Part shown: positions 17,057-28,295 of the stretch, piece by piece | Layout: each line of letters begins with the position of its first letter | Numbering within the stretch: position 1 is the first letter of the stretch | DNA from: an uncultured Prevotellaceae bacterium | GTDB taxonomy: Bacteria > Bacteroidota > Bacteroidia > Bacteroidales > Bacteroidaceae | Direction of reading: 5' to 3' | Assembly (NCBI GenBank): GCA_902783165.1 | Contig: CACZPU010000037.1 | Location: 1 to 64,000 of the forward strand | Length of the DNA stretch: 64,000 bases | Made by a program: the position numbers and the translations under genes | Notes under the pieces: model-generated | The model's database searches: none | What the model was told of the DNA's origin: nothing | What the model saw: only the letters and a program-made list of their open reading frames with translations

Positions 17057-19915
17057 TTATTTTATAACTACGTTTACCATGCGTTTTGGAACGATGATAA
17101 CCTTAACAACTTGTTTTCCTTCTAAATATTTCATGGCTCTTTCGTCAGTAAGTACCGCCTCTTGGATAGTTTGGTTGTCGGCATCGGCGGCAAATTGCAT
17201 TTCAAAGCGTGTTTTACCATTGAATGCAACTCCAAGTTTGATTGTGTTTTCTACTAGATATTCTTCGTTCCAAGTTGGCCATGTAGCATCGCAGACAGAT
17301 AGTTGCATGTTGGATGCCTTGTCAGTGTCTTCAGACAAACGTATTCTCTCCCATAGTTCCTCAGCAATATGTGGAGCAAACGGGGCAATCAGCGCAACCA
17401 AAGTTTTGAGAATTTCACGGTTCTTACATTTCTGCTGTTGTAACTCGTTTACACAAATCATAAAAGCAGAAATACTTGTGTTGTAAGAGAATTGCGGAAT
17501 GTCCTGCGACACTTTTTTTATGAGTTTATGGAGACTCTTCAGATTATCGGGTGTTGCTTCCGAATTGTTTATTTCCACTTCTTGATAGAGATTCCAAAAT
17601 TTCTTTAAGAAGCGATGACAACCATCAATACCATTGGTATCCCATGGTTTGCTTTGTTCAACCGGACCGAGGAACATTTCGTAAAGACGGAGCGTGTCTG
17701 CACCATATTTCTCAACAATCATATCTGGATTGACCACATTGAACATAGATTTCGACATCTTTTCGATAGCCCATCCACACACGTATTTACCATCTTCAAG
17801 CACAAATTCTGCATCGTTGTATTCGGGACGCCATGCCTTGAAAGCATCAATGTCAAGGATGTCGTTTTGGACAATGTTTACATCCACATGGATAGGTGTA
17901 ACATCCTCGTAGTTTTTCTTCAAGTTAAGACTTACAAAAACAGGATGTTTTTTTGCTTTGCTGGCAACATTGTCACGATAGACAAAGTTGCTTCTACCTT
18001 GTATCATACCCTGATTGACCAGTTTCTGGAAAGGCTCTTCCTTACAGCTTACGCCATAGTCGAAGAGAAATTTATTCCAAAAACGTGAATAAATAAGATG
18101 GCCAGTGGCATGTTCAGTTCCACCTACATACAAATCCACATTCTGCCAGTATTCATCTACATCTTTGCTTACCAATGCATCATTGTTGTGTGGATCCATA
18201 TAGCGCAGATAGTATGCACTTGAACCAGCAAATCCTGGCATAGTACTCAATTCAAGCGGGAAAACAACAGTATTGTCAATCAAATTGTTATCAACCACTT
18301 GGTTATTCTTGGTATCCCATGCCCATTTCTTAGCATTGCCGAGAGGTGGTTGACCATCCTCGGTGGGTTTGTAGTGACTAACTTCTGGCAGTTGCAGAGG
18401 AAGGCACTCTTCAGGAATCATATAAGGCATTCCATCCTTATAGTAGACAGGGAATGGCTCACCCCAATAGCGCTGACGTGAGAATATGGCATCGCGCAGA
18501 CGGAAATTCACTTTAACGCGTCCAAGTTTCTTATTTGTTACATATTCCTTGGTTTTCTGTATAGCTTCCTTTACAGTGAGTCCATTCAGGGAGAATTCTC
18601 CATTTGAACTGTTCATTACAATACCTTCTTTGGCATCGAAACTCTCTTCCGAAATGTCTGCTCCTTCAATCAATGGTATAATGGGCAGGTTAAAATGCTT
18701 GGCAAAAGCATAGTCGCGACTGTCATGGGCGGGTACAGCCATGATGGCGCCAGTACCATAGCCAGCAAGTACATATTCGGCAATCCAAATGGGGATTTTC
18801 TCATTTGTAAGTGGATTGATAGCATACGAACCGGAGAATACACCCGTTACTTTGTGGTCCATCTGACGTTCACGCTCGGTGCGTTTCTTAACATAGTCAA
18901 GATATTTTTCTACTTCTTCTTTCTGTTCAGCAGTTGTGAGTTGACCAACCAATTCACTTTCGGGAGCCAACACCATAAAGGTAACACCAAAGATGGTGTC
19001 GGCACGGGTGGTGAAAATAGTGAACTGCATGTCAGAGTCGGCCACGCGGAACTGCATTTCTGTACCTTCTGAACGACCAATCCAATTGCGTTGTGTCTCT
19101 TTCAACGAGTCTGTCCAATCGATATGGTCTAGTCCGTCGAGCAGTCGTTGGGCATATGCAGACACACGTAAGCACCATTGGCGCATTTTCTTTTGTACCA
19201 CAGGGAATCCGCCACGTACACTCACACCGTCAACAACTTCGTCGTTGGCAAGAACTGTACCTAGTCCTGCGCACCAGTTTACCATGGTTTCTCCAAGATA
19301 AGCAATACGGTAGTTCATCAATACCTCTTGTTGGCGCTTTTCATTCCAGCTGTTCCACTCGTCAGCAGTGAACTCCAGTTCTTCGCTTTGAGCCACATCA
19401 AGACCTTCGGTTCCCTTCTCAGTAAAATGTGCAATTAACTTTTCAATAGGTTGAGCACTCTGGCATCGATTGCAATAGAATGAGTTGAACATCTTCTGAA
19501 AAGCCCATTGTGTCCATTTATAGTAGTTAGGCTCGCAGGTGCGCACCTCTCTTTCCCAATCGAAACAAAATCCTATTTTATCCAACTGCTCGCGATAGCG
19601 CTTGATGTTCTCTTCTGTTGTTACAGCAGGATGTTGCCCTGTCTGAATGGCATACTGTTCTGCTGGTAGTCCATAAGCATCATAACCCATTGGGTTGAGC
19701 ACATTGAAACCCTGTTGACGCTTGAATCGTGCGTAGATGTCGCTGGCAATATATCCCAATGGATGCCCTACATGTAAGCCCGCACCGCTAGGATAGGGGA
19801 ACATGTTGAGCACGTAGTATTTTTTCTTTTCCTTGTTTTCTGTCACTCGATAGGTTCCTTGTTCCACCCATCGCTGTTGCCATTTCTTCTCGATGTCTCT
19901 GAAATTGTATTCCAT
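17057..19915 (-). CDS. leuS: Leucyl-tRNA synthetase
   Basis: This 952-residue class I aminoacyl-tRNA synthetase charges tRNA-Leu. The HIGH motif appears as HVGH at 48-51 in [18 protein letters not shown]1 editing domain with [17 protein letters not shown] follows, and KMSKS is at 719-723. Length is on the long side, as in other Bacteroidetes LeuRS. It is the first gene of a minus-strand operon with yitT, rdgB, a GT2 gene and porZ, with a good promoter at 19969-19999. Confidence 0.97.
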   Translation of the reverse strand: MEYNFRDIEKKWQQRWVEQGTYRVTENKEKKKYYVLNMFPYPSGAGLHVGHPLGYIASDIYARFKRQQGFNVLNPMGYDAYGLPAEQYAIQTGQHPAVTTEENIKRYREQLDKIGFCFDWEREVRTCEPNYYKWTQWAFQKMFNSFYCNRCQSAQPIEKLIAHFTEKGTEGLDVAQSEELEFTADEWNSWNEKRQQEVLMNYRIAYLGETMVNWCAGLGTVLANDEVVDGVSVRGGFPVVQKKMRQWCLRVSAYAQRLLDGLDHIDWTDSLKETQRNWIGRSEGTEMQFRVADSDMQFTIFTTRADTIFGVTFMVLAPESELVGQLTTAEQKEEVEKYLDYVKKRTERERQMDHKVTGVFSGSYAINPLTNEKIPIWIAEYVLAGYGTGAIMAVPAHDSRDYAFAKHFNLPIIPLIEGADISEESFDAKEGIVMNSSNGEFSLNGLTVKEAIQKTKEYVTNKKLGRVKVNFRLRDAIFSRQRYWGEPFPVYYKDGMPYMIPEECLPLQLPEVSHYKPTEDGQPPLGNAKKWAWDTKNNQVVDNNLIDNTVVFPLELSTMPGFAGSSAYYLRYMDPHNNDALVSKDVDEYWQNVDLYVGGTEHATGHLIYSRFWNKFLFDYGVSCKEEPFQKLVNQGMIQGRSNFVYRDNVASKAKKHPVFVSLNLKKNYEDVTPIHVDVNIVQNDILDIDAFKAWRPEYNDAEFVLEDGKYVCGWAIEKMSKSMFNVVNPDMIVEKYGADTLRLYEMFLGPVEQSKPWDTNGIDGCHRFLKKFWNLYQEVEINNSEATPDNLKSLHKLIKKVSQDIPQFSYNTSISAFMICVNELQQQKCKNREILKTLVALIAPFAPHIAEELWERIRLSEDTDKASNMQLSVCDATWPTWNEEYLVENTIKLGVAFNGKTRFEMQFAADADNQTIQEAVLTDERAMKYLEGKQVVKVIIVPKRMVNVVIK

Positions 19916-20264
19916 CTTCTTTTTCTTATTCTGTTATTATTTAGTTCGCGTGTGTGTATAAATCGGTGCAAAATTACGCTAAAAATAACAAATAACAAAA
20001 TTATTGCCCATTTTATCTATGTAAAGGCAATAGATAATCAATGATAATTATCTTTATTATATCATCGTTCCAAGACATGGAACTTTTTTCCCAATTATTG
20101 GGTCACTCATTTAACATTATCTGTCATTTTGCAAAACATACTTTTTTGCAGTTCAAAAGTTTACCATTTGCGACTCAAAACATAATGTTCTGTAAAGTAA
20201 TATATAACCTCTTGATTTAGAGAAATTTACATATTACTATAGAATGCTGAATAATATGTACCGA
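19916..20264. other. Gap between leuS and the beta-helix gene
   Basis: This 349-base AT-rich gap holds the leuS promoter at its left end and a 10-bp palindrome TTTTGCAAAA at 20127-20136. I see no gene, RNA or terminator with a clear T-run in it. Confidence 0.6.
19969..19999 (-). promoter_or_regulatory. leuS operon promoter
   Basis: On the minus strand TTTG (19996-19999), 19 bp and TAATTTTG (19969-19976) lie 53 nt before the leuS ATG. The leader is long enough to hold a regulatory structure, but I could not identify a T-box-like element. Confidence 0.65.
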
Positions 20265-22883
20265 TTAAGGTTTAACTATTTTGGAAGAACTCCCCCACTC
20301 TACTTTAAGATGGTGCAAAAGCAGTGCACTTGAGCCAGATGAACCAGTGTGCTGCATGCCAATTCCGAAGTAGTGAGGTGGATTTATTTTTGCTGAGAGG
20401 TTCACTTCTTTTGCCAGACTGCTCTCTCGTTGCTTCGAGGTAGTGCTGATGTTGGCGTGAAGTTGATATTTGCTATCGGTGTAGAGTCGTATAGTGCAGC
20501 CTGTGAGAAAGCAAGTGGTAGAGACGGGTTCGGTGATTGGCGATGATTGTCCATTTTCATATTTCATCAGTTTCATATCTACGGCATTGGCGTATTTGGT
20601 GGTTCGTTCAATGCGTAACCCATAGCCTGAGAGCGTTTTTGTGTCGTAATGAATCATCAAATCAAAATATTGGCCAGTAGGTGAGCCGAATCCTTGTCCT
20701 GCCTGTTTACTTGGGTCGAGTAAGAGGGTTATAGTCATAGTTTGGGGAGTACTTGTTTGTTGGATATTTTTTACAGAAGGTGTATATAACATGCGTGAAC
20801 CCCTTGCTTGATGTAGCATACCGTAGCCTATAGCTCCTGCCTCACCTTTTCCATAGCACCAATTGTTGGCCGACACTTTCCAAGGATGTTGGGCGGTATC
20901 AAGTGGTTTATATCCGTCCAAAGTCCAATAACCATCTTTCACTTGGTGTTGCTCAAAGGCGGGGAAATGAGCGAAATCAGTTTCGAGAACAGCTTGCTGA
21001 GGAACGTCCTGCAAGTTGATAAATACAGCATTGGAGAGAGTGCATGGTGCAGAAGTGTTGCCGAAAACATTTTGGGGAAAGAAAGATGTTTCTGGTAAGG
21101 CTATGCTTCGGATGTGCTTAGGTGCAAGGGCGGCAATAATGTAATGGTTTTCATCCCCAGGCTGTAGCTTGTAGAATTGTTTTGGACGGTCAAGGCGTGA
21201 GATGGCAATGGCAACAGCATTAGTTCCTTTGGCATCATCGCACCGATACCAGGTGATGACTGACTGATCTTCACGGCCTTTCAATTCCAACTGATAGTTT
21301 AGTTCCAGCACACCATCTTGTTTTTTTGCGATGACAGGAGTTGCAATAATGGTAGGTGCAGGTAGTGTCGAGGGAGCAATGTCCAGAGCATAACCAGCTG
21401 ACAATCCATCGGCATTGGATAATGATAGATATATCTTTTGTGTGTTATCGGTGGTGTTGATGCTAGCTACTTGTCGTTGTAATGGATTATTTGTATCGAT
21501 TAATTTTACGTATGTAGGATCAGACAATCGCCATTCAACGGGAGAGAGATTGGCAGGATACCCGCACAACCGTTTGGCAACAATGCTTAAAACGGCAGGC
21601 TTTTGTCCTTGTTCTACCCTATCATGACTCGCCTTGACAGCCATGAAAATAGGAAGTTGGTGGAGCTTGCGGCCTGTGTTTTTTTCCATTTGTTCTATAT
21701 CCTTCTTCACGTTCATAGGATCCCATCCGTCGTCGCCTTCCAAAAGGTTGAATGTATTGTAGATGGTTTTGCCCTGATAATTGATTTTATAGGCGTCCAA
21801 TAGAGGTTTATTGTCAATGCAAACGGTTGTGCCAGACTGTTGGCTCTGCAAGCTAACGGGTTTGCCATTTTGTGTGATGCCTGCCTGATAACATCTCAAG
21901 TCTGGCTTTGGGTCGGGTTTCCATTCCAAACGAATGTCTTCGGGTGTATGGTATCGACAGTCGATGATGGAGATAGGCCCCCTTGACTTAATGAGATATT
22001 GCACAGAACGATGAGAGTTCACATCCGATGATTTCGAGTGGAAGTCGCAATCCAGAAGAACCGCTCCTGTTTCTTGTGTATGTCCAAAGGGCATACTGCC
22101 ATAGAAATCGAAGTTGCATGACAGATAAACTCCTGAAGGACACATGGCATCGTCGGTGCTTTCAAAATGGCATCGCTCGAAAAATGTGCGCTTTCCACCA
22201 TTGAGTGGACATGTGTTCAATCTGCTCACAAATCGGCAGTTGTGAGCTTCAAGCCGGTCGCCATCAGCAAAAGCCAGTTGAGCCTGTGTGATGGCATCCA
22301 TGCGCCGATGTCTGTTTAATTCTGGTTTCAATGGAAACACTAAGTCGATGTTGCAATAATTGCCAAAAGTGAGATTATTCAGTGAAATGCCATCACCGTG
22401 GAAGTAAAACATGGTGAAATTGCCATAAGCACCTTGTTGTTGACCCCTGTTGCAAGCAAGCACAACATTCTCTGGGTGGGGAGTAAGCCCGATAAAGGTG
22501 AGATAAGGGCAATGCAAGTGCATGGCGATGGGCGAACCACCGTTCTCCCCTACCCTCATGCTTGGGTCGTCGGGATTGTCAACCCAGTAGACGTACGGAG
22601 CGAAATACACATTCATTCGGTCATTGTCGGATGTACCGGCAACCAAATGTTTCATGGCTTCATGGAATGAATTGAAAACAAAGGGTGAAATGGCAGCTTG
22701 TTTGTCGGTTATGCTACCGTCAATGTATATGTTTTTGGCATTCAAAAATATCTTTTTGCCTTGGTATACAATATATTTACTCTTCACAAGAATGGGATTT
22801 GCCTGATCGAGTGATTGATATTTGCGAGCCGATGACTGAAATGAACAAATGGCTAAAACCAGGAGAAAGATGATTTTTTTCAT
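20265..22883 (-). CDS. Secreted beta-helix protein, pectinesterase-like
   Basis: This protein of about 872 residues starts MKKIIFLLVLAICSFQSSARK, a signal peptide; the frame runs 24 codons further upstream without a better start. Residues about 60-330 look like a right-handed parallel beta-helix related to pectinesterases (CE8): repeated strands such as LTFIGLTPHPENVVL, DRLEAHNCRFVSRLNT and FFERCHFESTDDAMCPSG. The usual CE8 catalytic QD and DFIFG motifs are not intact, so activity may differ. The C-terminal half has beta-sandwich features suggestive of carbohydrate binding. A -7 element is at 22953-22960. Confidence 0.62.
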   Translation of the reverse strand: MKKIIFLLVLAICSFQSSARKYQSLDQANPILVKSKYIVYQGKKIFLNAKNIYIDGSITDKQAAISPFVFNSFHEAMKHLVAGTSDNDRMNVYFAPYVYWVDNPDDPSMRVGENGGSPIAMHLHCPYLTFIGLTPHPENVVLACNRGQQQGAYGNFTMFYFHGDGISLNNLTFGNYCNIDLVFPLKPELNRHRRMDAITQAQLAFADGDRLEAHNCRFVSRLNTCPLNGGKRTFFERCHFESTDDAMCPSGVYLSCNFDFYGSMPFGHTQETGAVLLDCDFHSKSSDVNSHRSVQYLIKSRGPISIIDCRYHTPEDIRLEWKPDPKPDLRCYQAGITQNGKPVSLQSQQSGTTVCIDNKPLLDAYKINYQGKTIYNTFNLLEGDDGWDPMNVKKDIEQMEKNTGRKLHQLPIFMAVKASHDRVEQGQKPAVLSIVAKRLCGYPANLSPVEWRLSDPTYVKLIDTNNPLQRQVASINTTDNTQKIYLSLSNADGLSAGYALDIAPSTLPAPTIIATPVIAKKQDGVLELNYQLELKGREDQSVITWYRCDDAKGTNAVAIAISRLDRPKQFYKLQPGDENHYIIAALAPKHIRSIALPETSFFPQNVFGNTSAPCTLSNAVFINLQDVPQQAVLETDFAHFPAFEQHQVKDGYWTLDGYKPLDTAQHPWKVSANNWCYGKGEAGAIGYGMLHQARGSRMLYTPSVKNIQQTSTPQTMTITLLLDPSKQAGQGFGSPTGQYFDLMIHYDTKTLSGYGLRIERTTKYANAVDMKLMKYENGQSSPITEPVSTTCFLTGCTIRLYTDSKYQLHANISTTSKQRESSLAKEVNLSAKINPPHYFGIGMQHTGSSGSSALLLHHLKVEWGSSSKIVKP

Positions 22884-22952
22884 GAGGTTTGAGGTTTTAT
22901 GAAGTAAGTCTGAATAATTGTTTTCACTTTGCTGAGTGTATCTTATTTTATG

Positions 22953-22986
22953 CAAAGATAGTAAAAGAGGGATTTCTTTTTACAAA
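22953..22986 (-). promoter_or_regulatory. Probable promoter for the beta-helix gene
   Basis: TATCTTTG on the minus strand (22953-22960) has a TTTG at 22983-22986, a spacing of 22 bp, longer than ideal. The start codon chosen at 22883 lies 69 nt downstream. Confidence 0.5.
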
Positions 22987-23067
22987 TCATTTTATAAAAC
23001 GCTCCGTAATCGTTTGCGTTATGATTGCCCAAACAAAAGTGTTTTTCTTGAAAAATTGATCATTTAT

Positions 23068-23098
23068 TTTGATTTTTCATGAAAAACGGCTATCTTTG
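23068..23098 (+). promoter_or_regulatory. mutS promoter
   Basis: TTTG (23068-23071), 19 bp and TATCTTTG (23091-23098) form a textbook Bacteroidetes promoter. It rules out the longer mutS frame beginning at 23079 and supports the ATG at 23121. Confidence 0.85.
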
Positions 23099-23120
23099 CA
23101 ATTCATATTTACAATCAAAG

Positions 23121-25742
23121 ATGGCTATCAAGGAAAAAGAGCTGACACCCATGATGAAGCAGTTTTTCTCGTTAAAGGAGAAGCATCCTGACGCATTACT
23201 GCTTTTCAGATGTGGTGATTTCTACGAGACTTATTGCGAAGATGCCGTTGTGGCAGCAGGAATACTGGGTATTACGCTTACTCACAGGAATAACGGAGCA
23301 GGCGCAAGAGGGGATGAGATGGCAGGATTCCCTCATCATGCATTGGATACCTATCTGCCTAAGCTTATCAGGGCGGGTAGGAGAGTGGCCATCTGCGATC
23401 AGTTGGAAGATCCTAAACTGACCAAAAAACTTGTGAAGCGTGGCATCACCGAACTTGTGACGCCTGGTGTTGCCATGAGCGACAATGTGCTCAATTACAA
23501 GGAAAATAATTTCTTAGCTGCGGTTCATTTCGGGAAAAGTGCTTGTGGGGTTTCGTTCCTTGATATATCAACGGGCGAGTTCCTTACAGGCGAAGGTTCA
23601 TATGACTATGTGGAAAAGCTTTTAGGCAATTTCCTACCAAAGGAAGTGCTCTTCGACCGCGGTCATAAACAAGATTTTGAACGTTATTTCGGTTCCAAAT
23701 ATTGCACTTTCATGATGGACGATTGGGTGTTTACCGACCAGACCGCCCGCCAGAAACTACTGAAGCATTTTGGAGTGAAAAACCTGAAAGGGTTCGGTGT
23801 GGAGCATTTGCACAATGGAGTGATTGCCAGTGGTGCTGTGTTGCAATACTTGGAACAGACGCTTCATACTCAAATAGGGCATATTACGACTCTATCACGA
23901 ATAGAGGAAGAACGTTATGTCAGGCTCGACAAGTTTACCGTACGCTCGCTTGAATTGGTGTATCCCATGCAGGAAGACGGAAAGTCTCTCTTAGATGTCA
24001 TTGACAAGACGGTGTCGCCCATGGGAGCACGTATGTTGAAACGCTGGATGGTGTTCCCCCTGAAAGATGAGAAACCCATCAACGAACGGTTGAATGTGGT
24101 GGAATATTTCTTCCGTGAACCTCAATTTCGTGAATTGGTGAATGAGCAATTCCAGTGTGTGGGCGATTTGGAGCGAATCACCTCAAAAGCGGCTGCAGGC
24201 AGAATATCACCTCGTGAAATAGTGTCGCTGAAAGTGGCTTTGCAAGCTTTGTTTTCAGTAAAGGAAGCTTGCATGCAAACAGATAACGAAGTAATAAAGC
24301 GGGTAGGGGAGCGGTTGGATGTTTGCGAAGAATTGGTGGAGCGTATAACAAAAGAAATGAAGGAGGACGCACCTCAATTGGTGAACAAAGGCAACTTTAT
24401 TCGTGAAGGTTATAATAGTGAGCTCGATGAACTCAGGAATATTGCTTATAGCGGGAAAGATTATCTATTGAAGATACAGCAGCGCGAAACAGAACTCACT
24501 GGTATCTCCTCGTTGAAGATAGGCTATAATAATGTTTTCGGATATTATCTTGAAGTGCGCAACACTTATAAGGACAAAGTGCCAGCCGAGTGGGTGCGTA
24601 AACAGACTTTGGCTCAGGCAGAACGCTATATCACACAGGAGCTGAAAGAGTACGAGGAGAAAATCTTGGGCGCCGAAGACAAAATTCTTACGCTTGAAAC
24701 CAGACTTTTCAATGAGTTGGTGACAGATATGCAACAGTTTATTCCTGCTATCCTACTGAATGCCAATCTTGTTGCTCAACTCGACTGTTTGCTAGGTTTT
24801 GCCAAGTCTGCACAGGAAAACAACTATATCCGTCCGATAATCGACCAATCGGATGTGATAGATATTCATCAGGGAAGACATCCTGTTATTGAAAAGCAAT
24901 TGCCATTGGGCGAGAAATATGTTCCTAACGATATCTATTTGGATACCGAAAAGCAGCAGATAATAATCATAACAGGTCCGAATATGGCAGGAAAATCGGC
25001 GCTGCTTCGACAAACGGCCTTGATTGTACTATTGGCCCAGATAGGTTGTTTCGTGCCCGCAGAGAGTGCGAGAATCGGTCTGGTGGACAAGATTTTCACA
25101 AGGGTAGGGGCTTCTGATAACATTTCTTTGGGTGAATCCACGTTTATGGTGGAAATGACCGAGGCATCGAACATTTTAAACAATGTTACTCCTAAATCGC
25201 TTGTATTGTTTGATGAGTTGGGCAGGGGTACTTCCACATACGATGGCATCAGCATAGCATGGGCTATTGTGGAATATCTGCATGAGCATCCCAAGGCTCA
25301 GGCTCGTACGCTTTTTGCCACTCACTATCACGAGCTGAACGAGATGGAGAAGAACTTCAGCCGCATCAAGAACTATAATGTGAGTGTCAAAGAGGTGGAG
25401 AATAAGGTGATATTCCTCCGAAAGTTGATGCGTGGCGGCTCTGAACACTCTTTTGGTATTCATGTGGCGCAGATTGCAGGTATGCCAAAGAGCATTGTAA
25501 AGCGCGCAAGCACCATCTTGAAGCAATTGGAAGCCGACAACAGTGGAGTAGGGGTGGGGAAACCTTCTGCCGAAACACTCAACCAAAGCCGCGATGGTAT
25601 GCAACTGAGCTTCTTCCAACTTGACGATCCTGTGCTCTGCCAAGTTCGTGACGAGATATTAAATCTCGACATCAACAACCTCACACCCGTTGAGGCCTTG
25701 AACAAACTCAACGACATCAAGCGGATAGTGAAGGGAAAATAA
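23121..25742 (+). CDS. mutS: DNA mismatch repair protein MutS
   Basis: This protein of about 873 residues recognises mismatches. The mismatch-reading motif FYE is in [16 protein letters not shown] near residue 35. The ABC-type ATPase is C-terminal, with Walker [14 protein letters not shown] near residue 625, Walker [19 protein letters not shown] and a conserved THYHEL. Length fits MutS1. It is transcribed alone from its own promoter and diverges from the beta-helix gene. Its 3' end is 19 nt from the convergent lgt stop, with no strong terminator between. Confidence 0.97.
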   Translation: MAIKEKELTPMMKQFFSLKEKHPDALLLFRCGDFYETYCEDAVVAAGILGITLTHRNNGAGARGDEMAGFPHHALDTYLPKLIRAGRRVAICDQLEDPKLTKKLVKRGITELVTPGVAMSDNVLNYKENNFLAAVHFGKSACGVSFLDISTGEFLTGEGSYDYVEKLLGNFLPKEVLFDRGHKQDFERYFGSKYCTFMMDDWVFTDQTARQKLLKHFGVKNLKGFGVEHLHNGVIASGAVLQYLEQTLHTQIGHITTLSRIEEERYVRLDKFTVRSLELVYPMQEDGKSLLDVIDKTVSPMGARMLKRWMVFPLKDEKPINERLNVVEYFFREPQFRELVNEQFQCVGDLERITSKAAAGRISPREIVSLKVALQALFSVKEACMQTDNEVIKRVGERLDVCEELVERITKEMKEDAPQLVNKGNFIREGYNSELDELRNIAYSGKDYLLKIQQRETELTGISSLKIGYNNVFGYYLEVRNTYKDKVPAEWVRKQTLAQAERYITQELKEYEEKILGAEDKILTLETRLFNELVTDMQQFIPAILLNANLVAQLDCLLGFAKSAQENNYIRPIIDQSDVIDIHQGRHPVIEKQLPLGEKYVPNDIYLDTEKQQIIIITGPNMAGKSALLRQTALIVLLAQIGCFVPAESARIGLVDKIFTRVGASDNISLGESTFMVEMTEASNILNNVTPKSLVLFDELGRGTSTYDGISIAWAIVEYLHEHPKAQARTLFATHYHELNEMEKNFSRIKNYNVSVKEVENKVIFLRKLMRGGSEHSFGIHVAQIAGMPKSIVKRASTILKQLEADNSGVGVGKPSAETLNQSRDGMQLSFFQLDDPVLCQVRDEILNLDINNLTPVEALNKLNDIKRIVKGK

Positions 25743-25761
25743 TATTATTATTCAGTATTAT

Positions 25762-26670
25762 TTAGGATTTTTTCTTTGCTCTCAGCATGCACCATACTCC
25801 GATGATGATGAAGGGGATGCTGAGGAGTTGTCCCATGTTAAACATCATATTTTCCTCGAAGGCTTCCTGTACGTCCTTGGTGTATTCTATAAAGAAGCGG
25901 AAAGTGAAGATGTACGTCAGACAAAAACCGAAAAAGAAGCCGGTGCCCACTTGGGGAATCCTGCTTTCGGGTGCCCATTGCTGATTGGCTTTCAGGTTCT
26001 GAGGCATTCCCTTGCGACTCTTCTTGTAAAGATACCACATGAGGAAGAAGAGAATGGCATAGGCGATGGCTTCGTAGAGCTGTCCGGGATGCCTTGGAAT
26101 CATATCCACACGCTCGAAGATGAAGGCCCAAGGCACATCAGTGGGCTTGCCGATAATCTCTGAGTTCATGAGGTTTCCCAAGCGGATGAAACAGGCGGTG
26201 GTACCTGTGGCAATGGCGATGTTGTCGAGCACAGTCCAGATGCTCAGCTTTGACCAACGCACATAGAGGATCAAGGCGATAATCAAACCTAATGTACCGC
26301 CATGACTGGCCAGTCCTTCATATCCCGTAAACTTCCATCCGCCGTCGGCGAGGAAATGAATGGGCAGCAACATCTCCACGATGTGCTTGCCACTAGTCAG
26401 GAAATAGTCGGGCTGATAGAAGAGACAATGCCCTAAGCGTGCTCCAATGAGAATACCCAAGAAACAATAAATGAATAACGGGTCGAAGACATTTTCCTCT
26501 TGTTTTTTTCCTTTTACAACGGTGGTGCGCACGGCTATTTTCTGCTCATAAAACAGTTTTCTAACGATGAAATAGGCCAGTGCCAAACCAATGAGCCAAC
26601 ATAGTGAATACCAACGGAACGGCCCAAAAGTGAGGCTGGGGTTCCATGTGATGAAAAGGATACTATTCAT
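25762..26670 (-). CDS. lgt: Prolipoprotein diacylglyceryl transferase
   Basis: This 302-residue inner-membrane enzyme moves diacylglycerol from phosphatidylglycerol to the lipobox cysteine of prolipoproteins. About seven membrane helices are visible. The family signature appears as [23 protein letters not shown] near residue 160, and [13 protein letters not shown] near residue 120 contains the essential His. A loop with [17 protein letters not shown] between the last helices is longer than in Enterobacteria. A TATCTTTG element on the minus strand (26693-26700) sits 22 nt before the start, without a clear -33. Confidence 0.95.
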   Translation of the reverse strand: MNSILFITWNPSLTFGPFRWYSLCWLIGLALAYFIVRKLFYEQKIAVRTTVVKGKKQEENVFDPLFIYCFLGILIGARLGHCLFYQPDYFLTSGKHIVEMLLPIHFLADGGWKFTGYEGLASHGGTLGLIIALILYVRWSKLSIWTVLDNIAIATGTTACFIRLGNLMNSEIIGKPTDVPWAFIFERVDMIPRHPGQLYEAIAYAILFFLMWYLYKKSRKGMPQNLKANQQWAPESRIPQVGTGFFFGFCLTYIFTFRFFIEYTKDVQEAFEENMMFNMGQLLSIPFIIIGVWCMLRAKKKS

Positions 26671-27046
26671 AGTTACATCTCAATAAGTCTGGCAAAGATA
26701 AGCATAAAATCTGATAACACCATCCAATCCTTCATTTTTTAATAATAATTTCCTTTTTATCTCTTTGTGTTTATGTGTGATTACATAATTTGAAGATTGT
26801 TGTGGAAACATGTGTCAGAAAGGATTCTTTGGACTTCTGCCAAACACCAATTCCGTTTTCATTATTTAGGTTCTTTTACCCTAAAGGTCTTGCTAATTAT
26901 AAATACTTTTTTCCTTTTCATCATTCTTCACACTTAATAGTTTCATCCGTTTGGTTATTATATGGGTATAAATACACCGTCCGCTACTGCTTAACTTTGT
27001 AAAAACAGAAGCAGTGGCGGACGTATAGCCATAATAAGGAAAAATT
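26671..27046. other. Gap between lgt and ychF
   Basis: This 376-base AT-rich gap contains the lgt -7 element at 26693-26700 and a long inverted repeat at 26978-27023, just after the ychF stop. I see no gene in either strand that would survive scrutiny. Confidence 0.6.
26978..27023 (-). terminator. Long stem-loop after ychF, possible terminator
   Basis: The arms are 26978-26992 (CGTCCGCTACTGCTT) and 27009-27023. They pair over 15 bases except for one position, T26985 with G27016, which is a G-U pair in plus-strand RNA but a mismatch in minus-strand RNA. The loop is 16 nt. It lies 23 nt beyond the ychF stop on the minus strand. A downstream T-run is weak, so it could be a 3' stabiliser rather than a terminator. 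Confidence 0.5.
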
Positions 27047-28147
27047 TTACACATTGAAACGGAAATGCATGATGTCGCCATCTTGGACAATATAATCTTT
27101 GCCCTCGACACCCATTTTCCCAGCCTCGCGGACAGCGCTTTCGCTGCCATATTGGATGTAATCATCGTATTTAATGACCTCGGCACGGATGAAGCCTTTC
27201 TCGAAGTCGGTATGAATAACACCTGCACATTGTGGTGCCTTCCATCCTTTCTTGTAGGTCCATGCCTTTACCTCCATGGGGCCGGCAGTAATGAAGGTTT
27301 CGAGATTCAACAAAGCGTAGGCTTTCTTAATGAGACGATTCACTCCACTCTCTTCAAGACCCAGTTCTTCAAGGAACATTTGTTTGTCTTCGTACGACTC
27401 CAATTCGGCAATATCTTCTTCGGTTTTGGCGGCAATAATCATCGATTCGGCTCCTTCTTCCTTGGCAAGTGCCTCTATCTTGCGTGTGAAATCGTTGCCA
27501 TTCTTGGCATCTGCCTCGCCCACATTACATACATAGAGCACCGGCTTGGCGGTAAGCAGGAAAAGATTGCGAGCTGCGTCTTGTTCGTCTTTTGTTTCAA
27601 ATTCCACTACGCGGGCATTTTTGCCTTGTTCCAACACCTCTTTATATGCTTTCAATACGGTGGCTTCAATTTTTGCATCCTTGTTGCCAGCAGCAGCTGC
27701 TTTCTCGGTTTTAGCCAAGCGTCCCTCAATGGTTTCCAAGTCTTTCAATTGTAATTCGGTATCAATGATTTCCTTGTCGCGGATGGGATCGATGTTACCA
27801 TCGACATGGGTGATATTTTCATCTTCAAAACAACGCAGAACATGGATGATGGCATCGGTTTCGCGGATGTTTCCCAAGAACTTGTTTCCCAGTCCTTCAC
27901 CTTTGGATGCTCCTTTCACTAAACCGGCAATGTCAACAATCTCGCATGTGGCTGGGACAATCCGGCCAGGATGTACCAATTCGGCCAGTTTGGTGAGTCG
28001 CTCATCGGGGACGGTAATCACACCTACATTGGGTTCTATTGTACAAAAGGGAAAATTTGCTGCCTGTGCCTTGGCACTGCTAAGGCAGTTAAACAATGTG
28101 GACTTGCCCACATTGGGGAGTCCCACGATACCACATTTTAATGCCAT
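27047..28147 (-). CDS. ychF: Ribosome-binding GTPase YchF
   Basis: This 366-residue Obg-family NTPase binds ribosomes and usually prefers ATP. G1 is GLPNVGKSTLFN at residues 9-20. It has the TIEPNVGVITVPDERL switch region, the G3 DIAGLVKGASKGEGLGNKFL, and the NVGE variant in place of NKxD that gives the family its ATP preference. The C-terminal TGS domain (ETFITAGPMEVKAWTYKKG, GKDYIVQDGDIMHFRFNV) is complete. A TAATTTTG element is at 28175-28182 (minus), with a 14-bp palindrome between it and the start. Confidence 0.96.
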   Translation of the reverse strand: MALKCGIVGLPNVGKSTLFNCLSSAKAQAANFPFCTIEPNVGVITVPDERLTKLAELVHPGRIVPATCEIVDIAGLVKGASKGEGLGNKFLGNIRETDAIIHVLRCFEDENITHVDGNIDPIRDKEIIDTELQLKDLETIEGRLAKTEKAAAAGNKDAKIEATVLKAYKEVLEQGKNARVVEFETKDEQDAARNLFLLTAKPVLYVCNVGEADAKNGNDFTRKIEALAKEEGAESMIIAAKTEEDIAELESYEDKQMFLEELGLEESGVNRLIKKAYALLNLETFITAGPMEVKAWTYKKGWKAPQCAGVIHTDFEKGFIRAEVIKYDDYIQYGSESAVREAGKMGVEGKDYIVQDGDIMHFRFNV

Positions 28148-28151
28148 TGTC

Positions 28152-28165
28152 TATAAACGTTTATA
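28152..28165. repeat. 14-bp perfect palindrome in the ychF leader
   Basis: TATAAACGTTTATA is self-complementary and lies 4 bases upstream of the ychF start codon and 9 bases downstream of the TAATTTTG element. It would span the start of the transcript and the ribosome-binding zone, so it could be an operator or RNA element. Confidence 0.45.
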
Positions 28166-28295
28166 TTTTAGCTGCAAAATTACTACTTTTCTTTGAATAA
28201 TAGGCGATGTTGCAATGAAATCTTTCCTTTTGCCTACATGTCGTGATTAGTGTACAGAAGACTTTTTGGAGTTCATGTGTATTAGAAAGTGGTGT

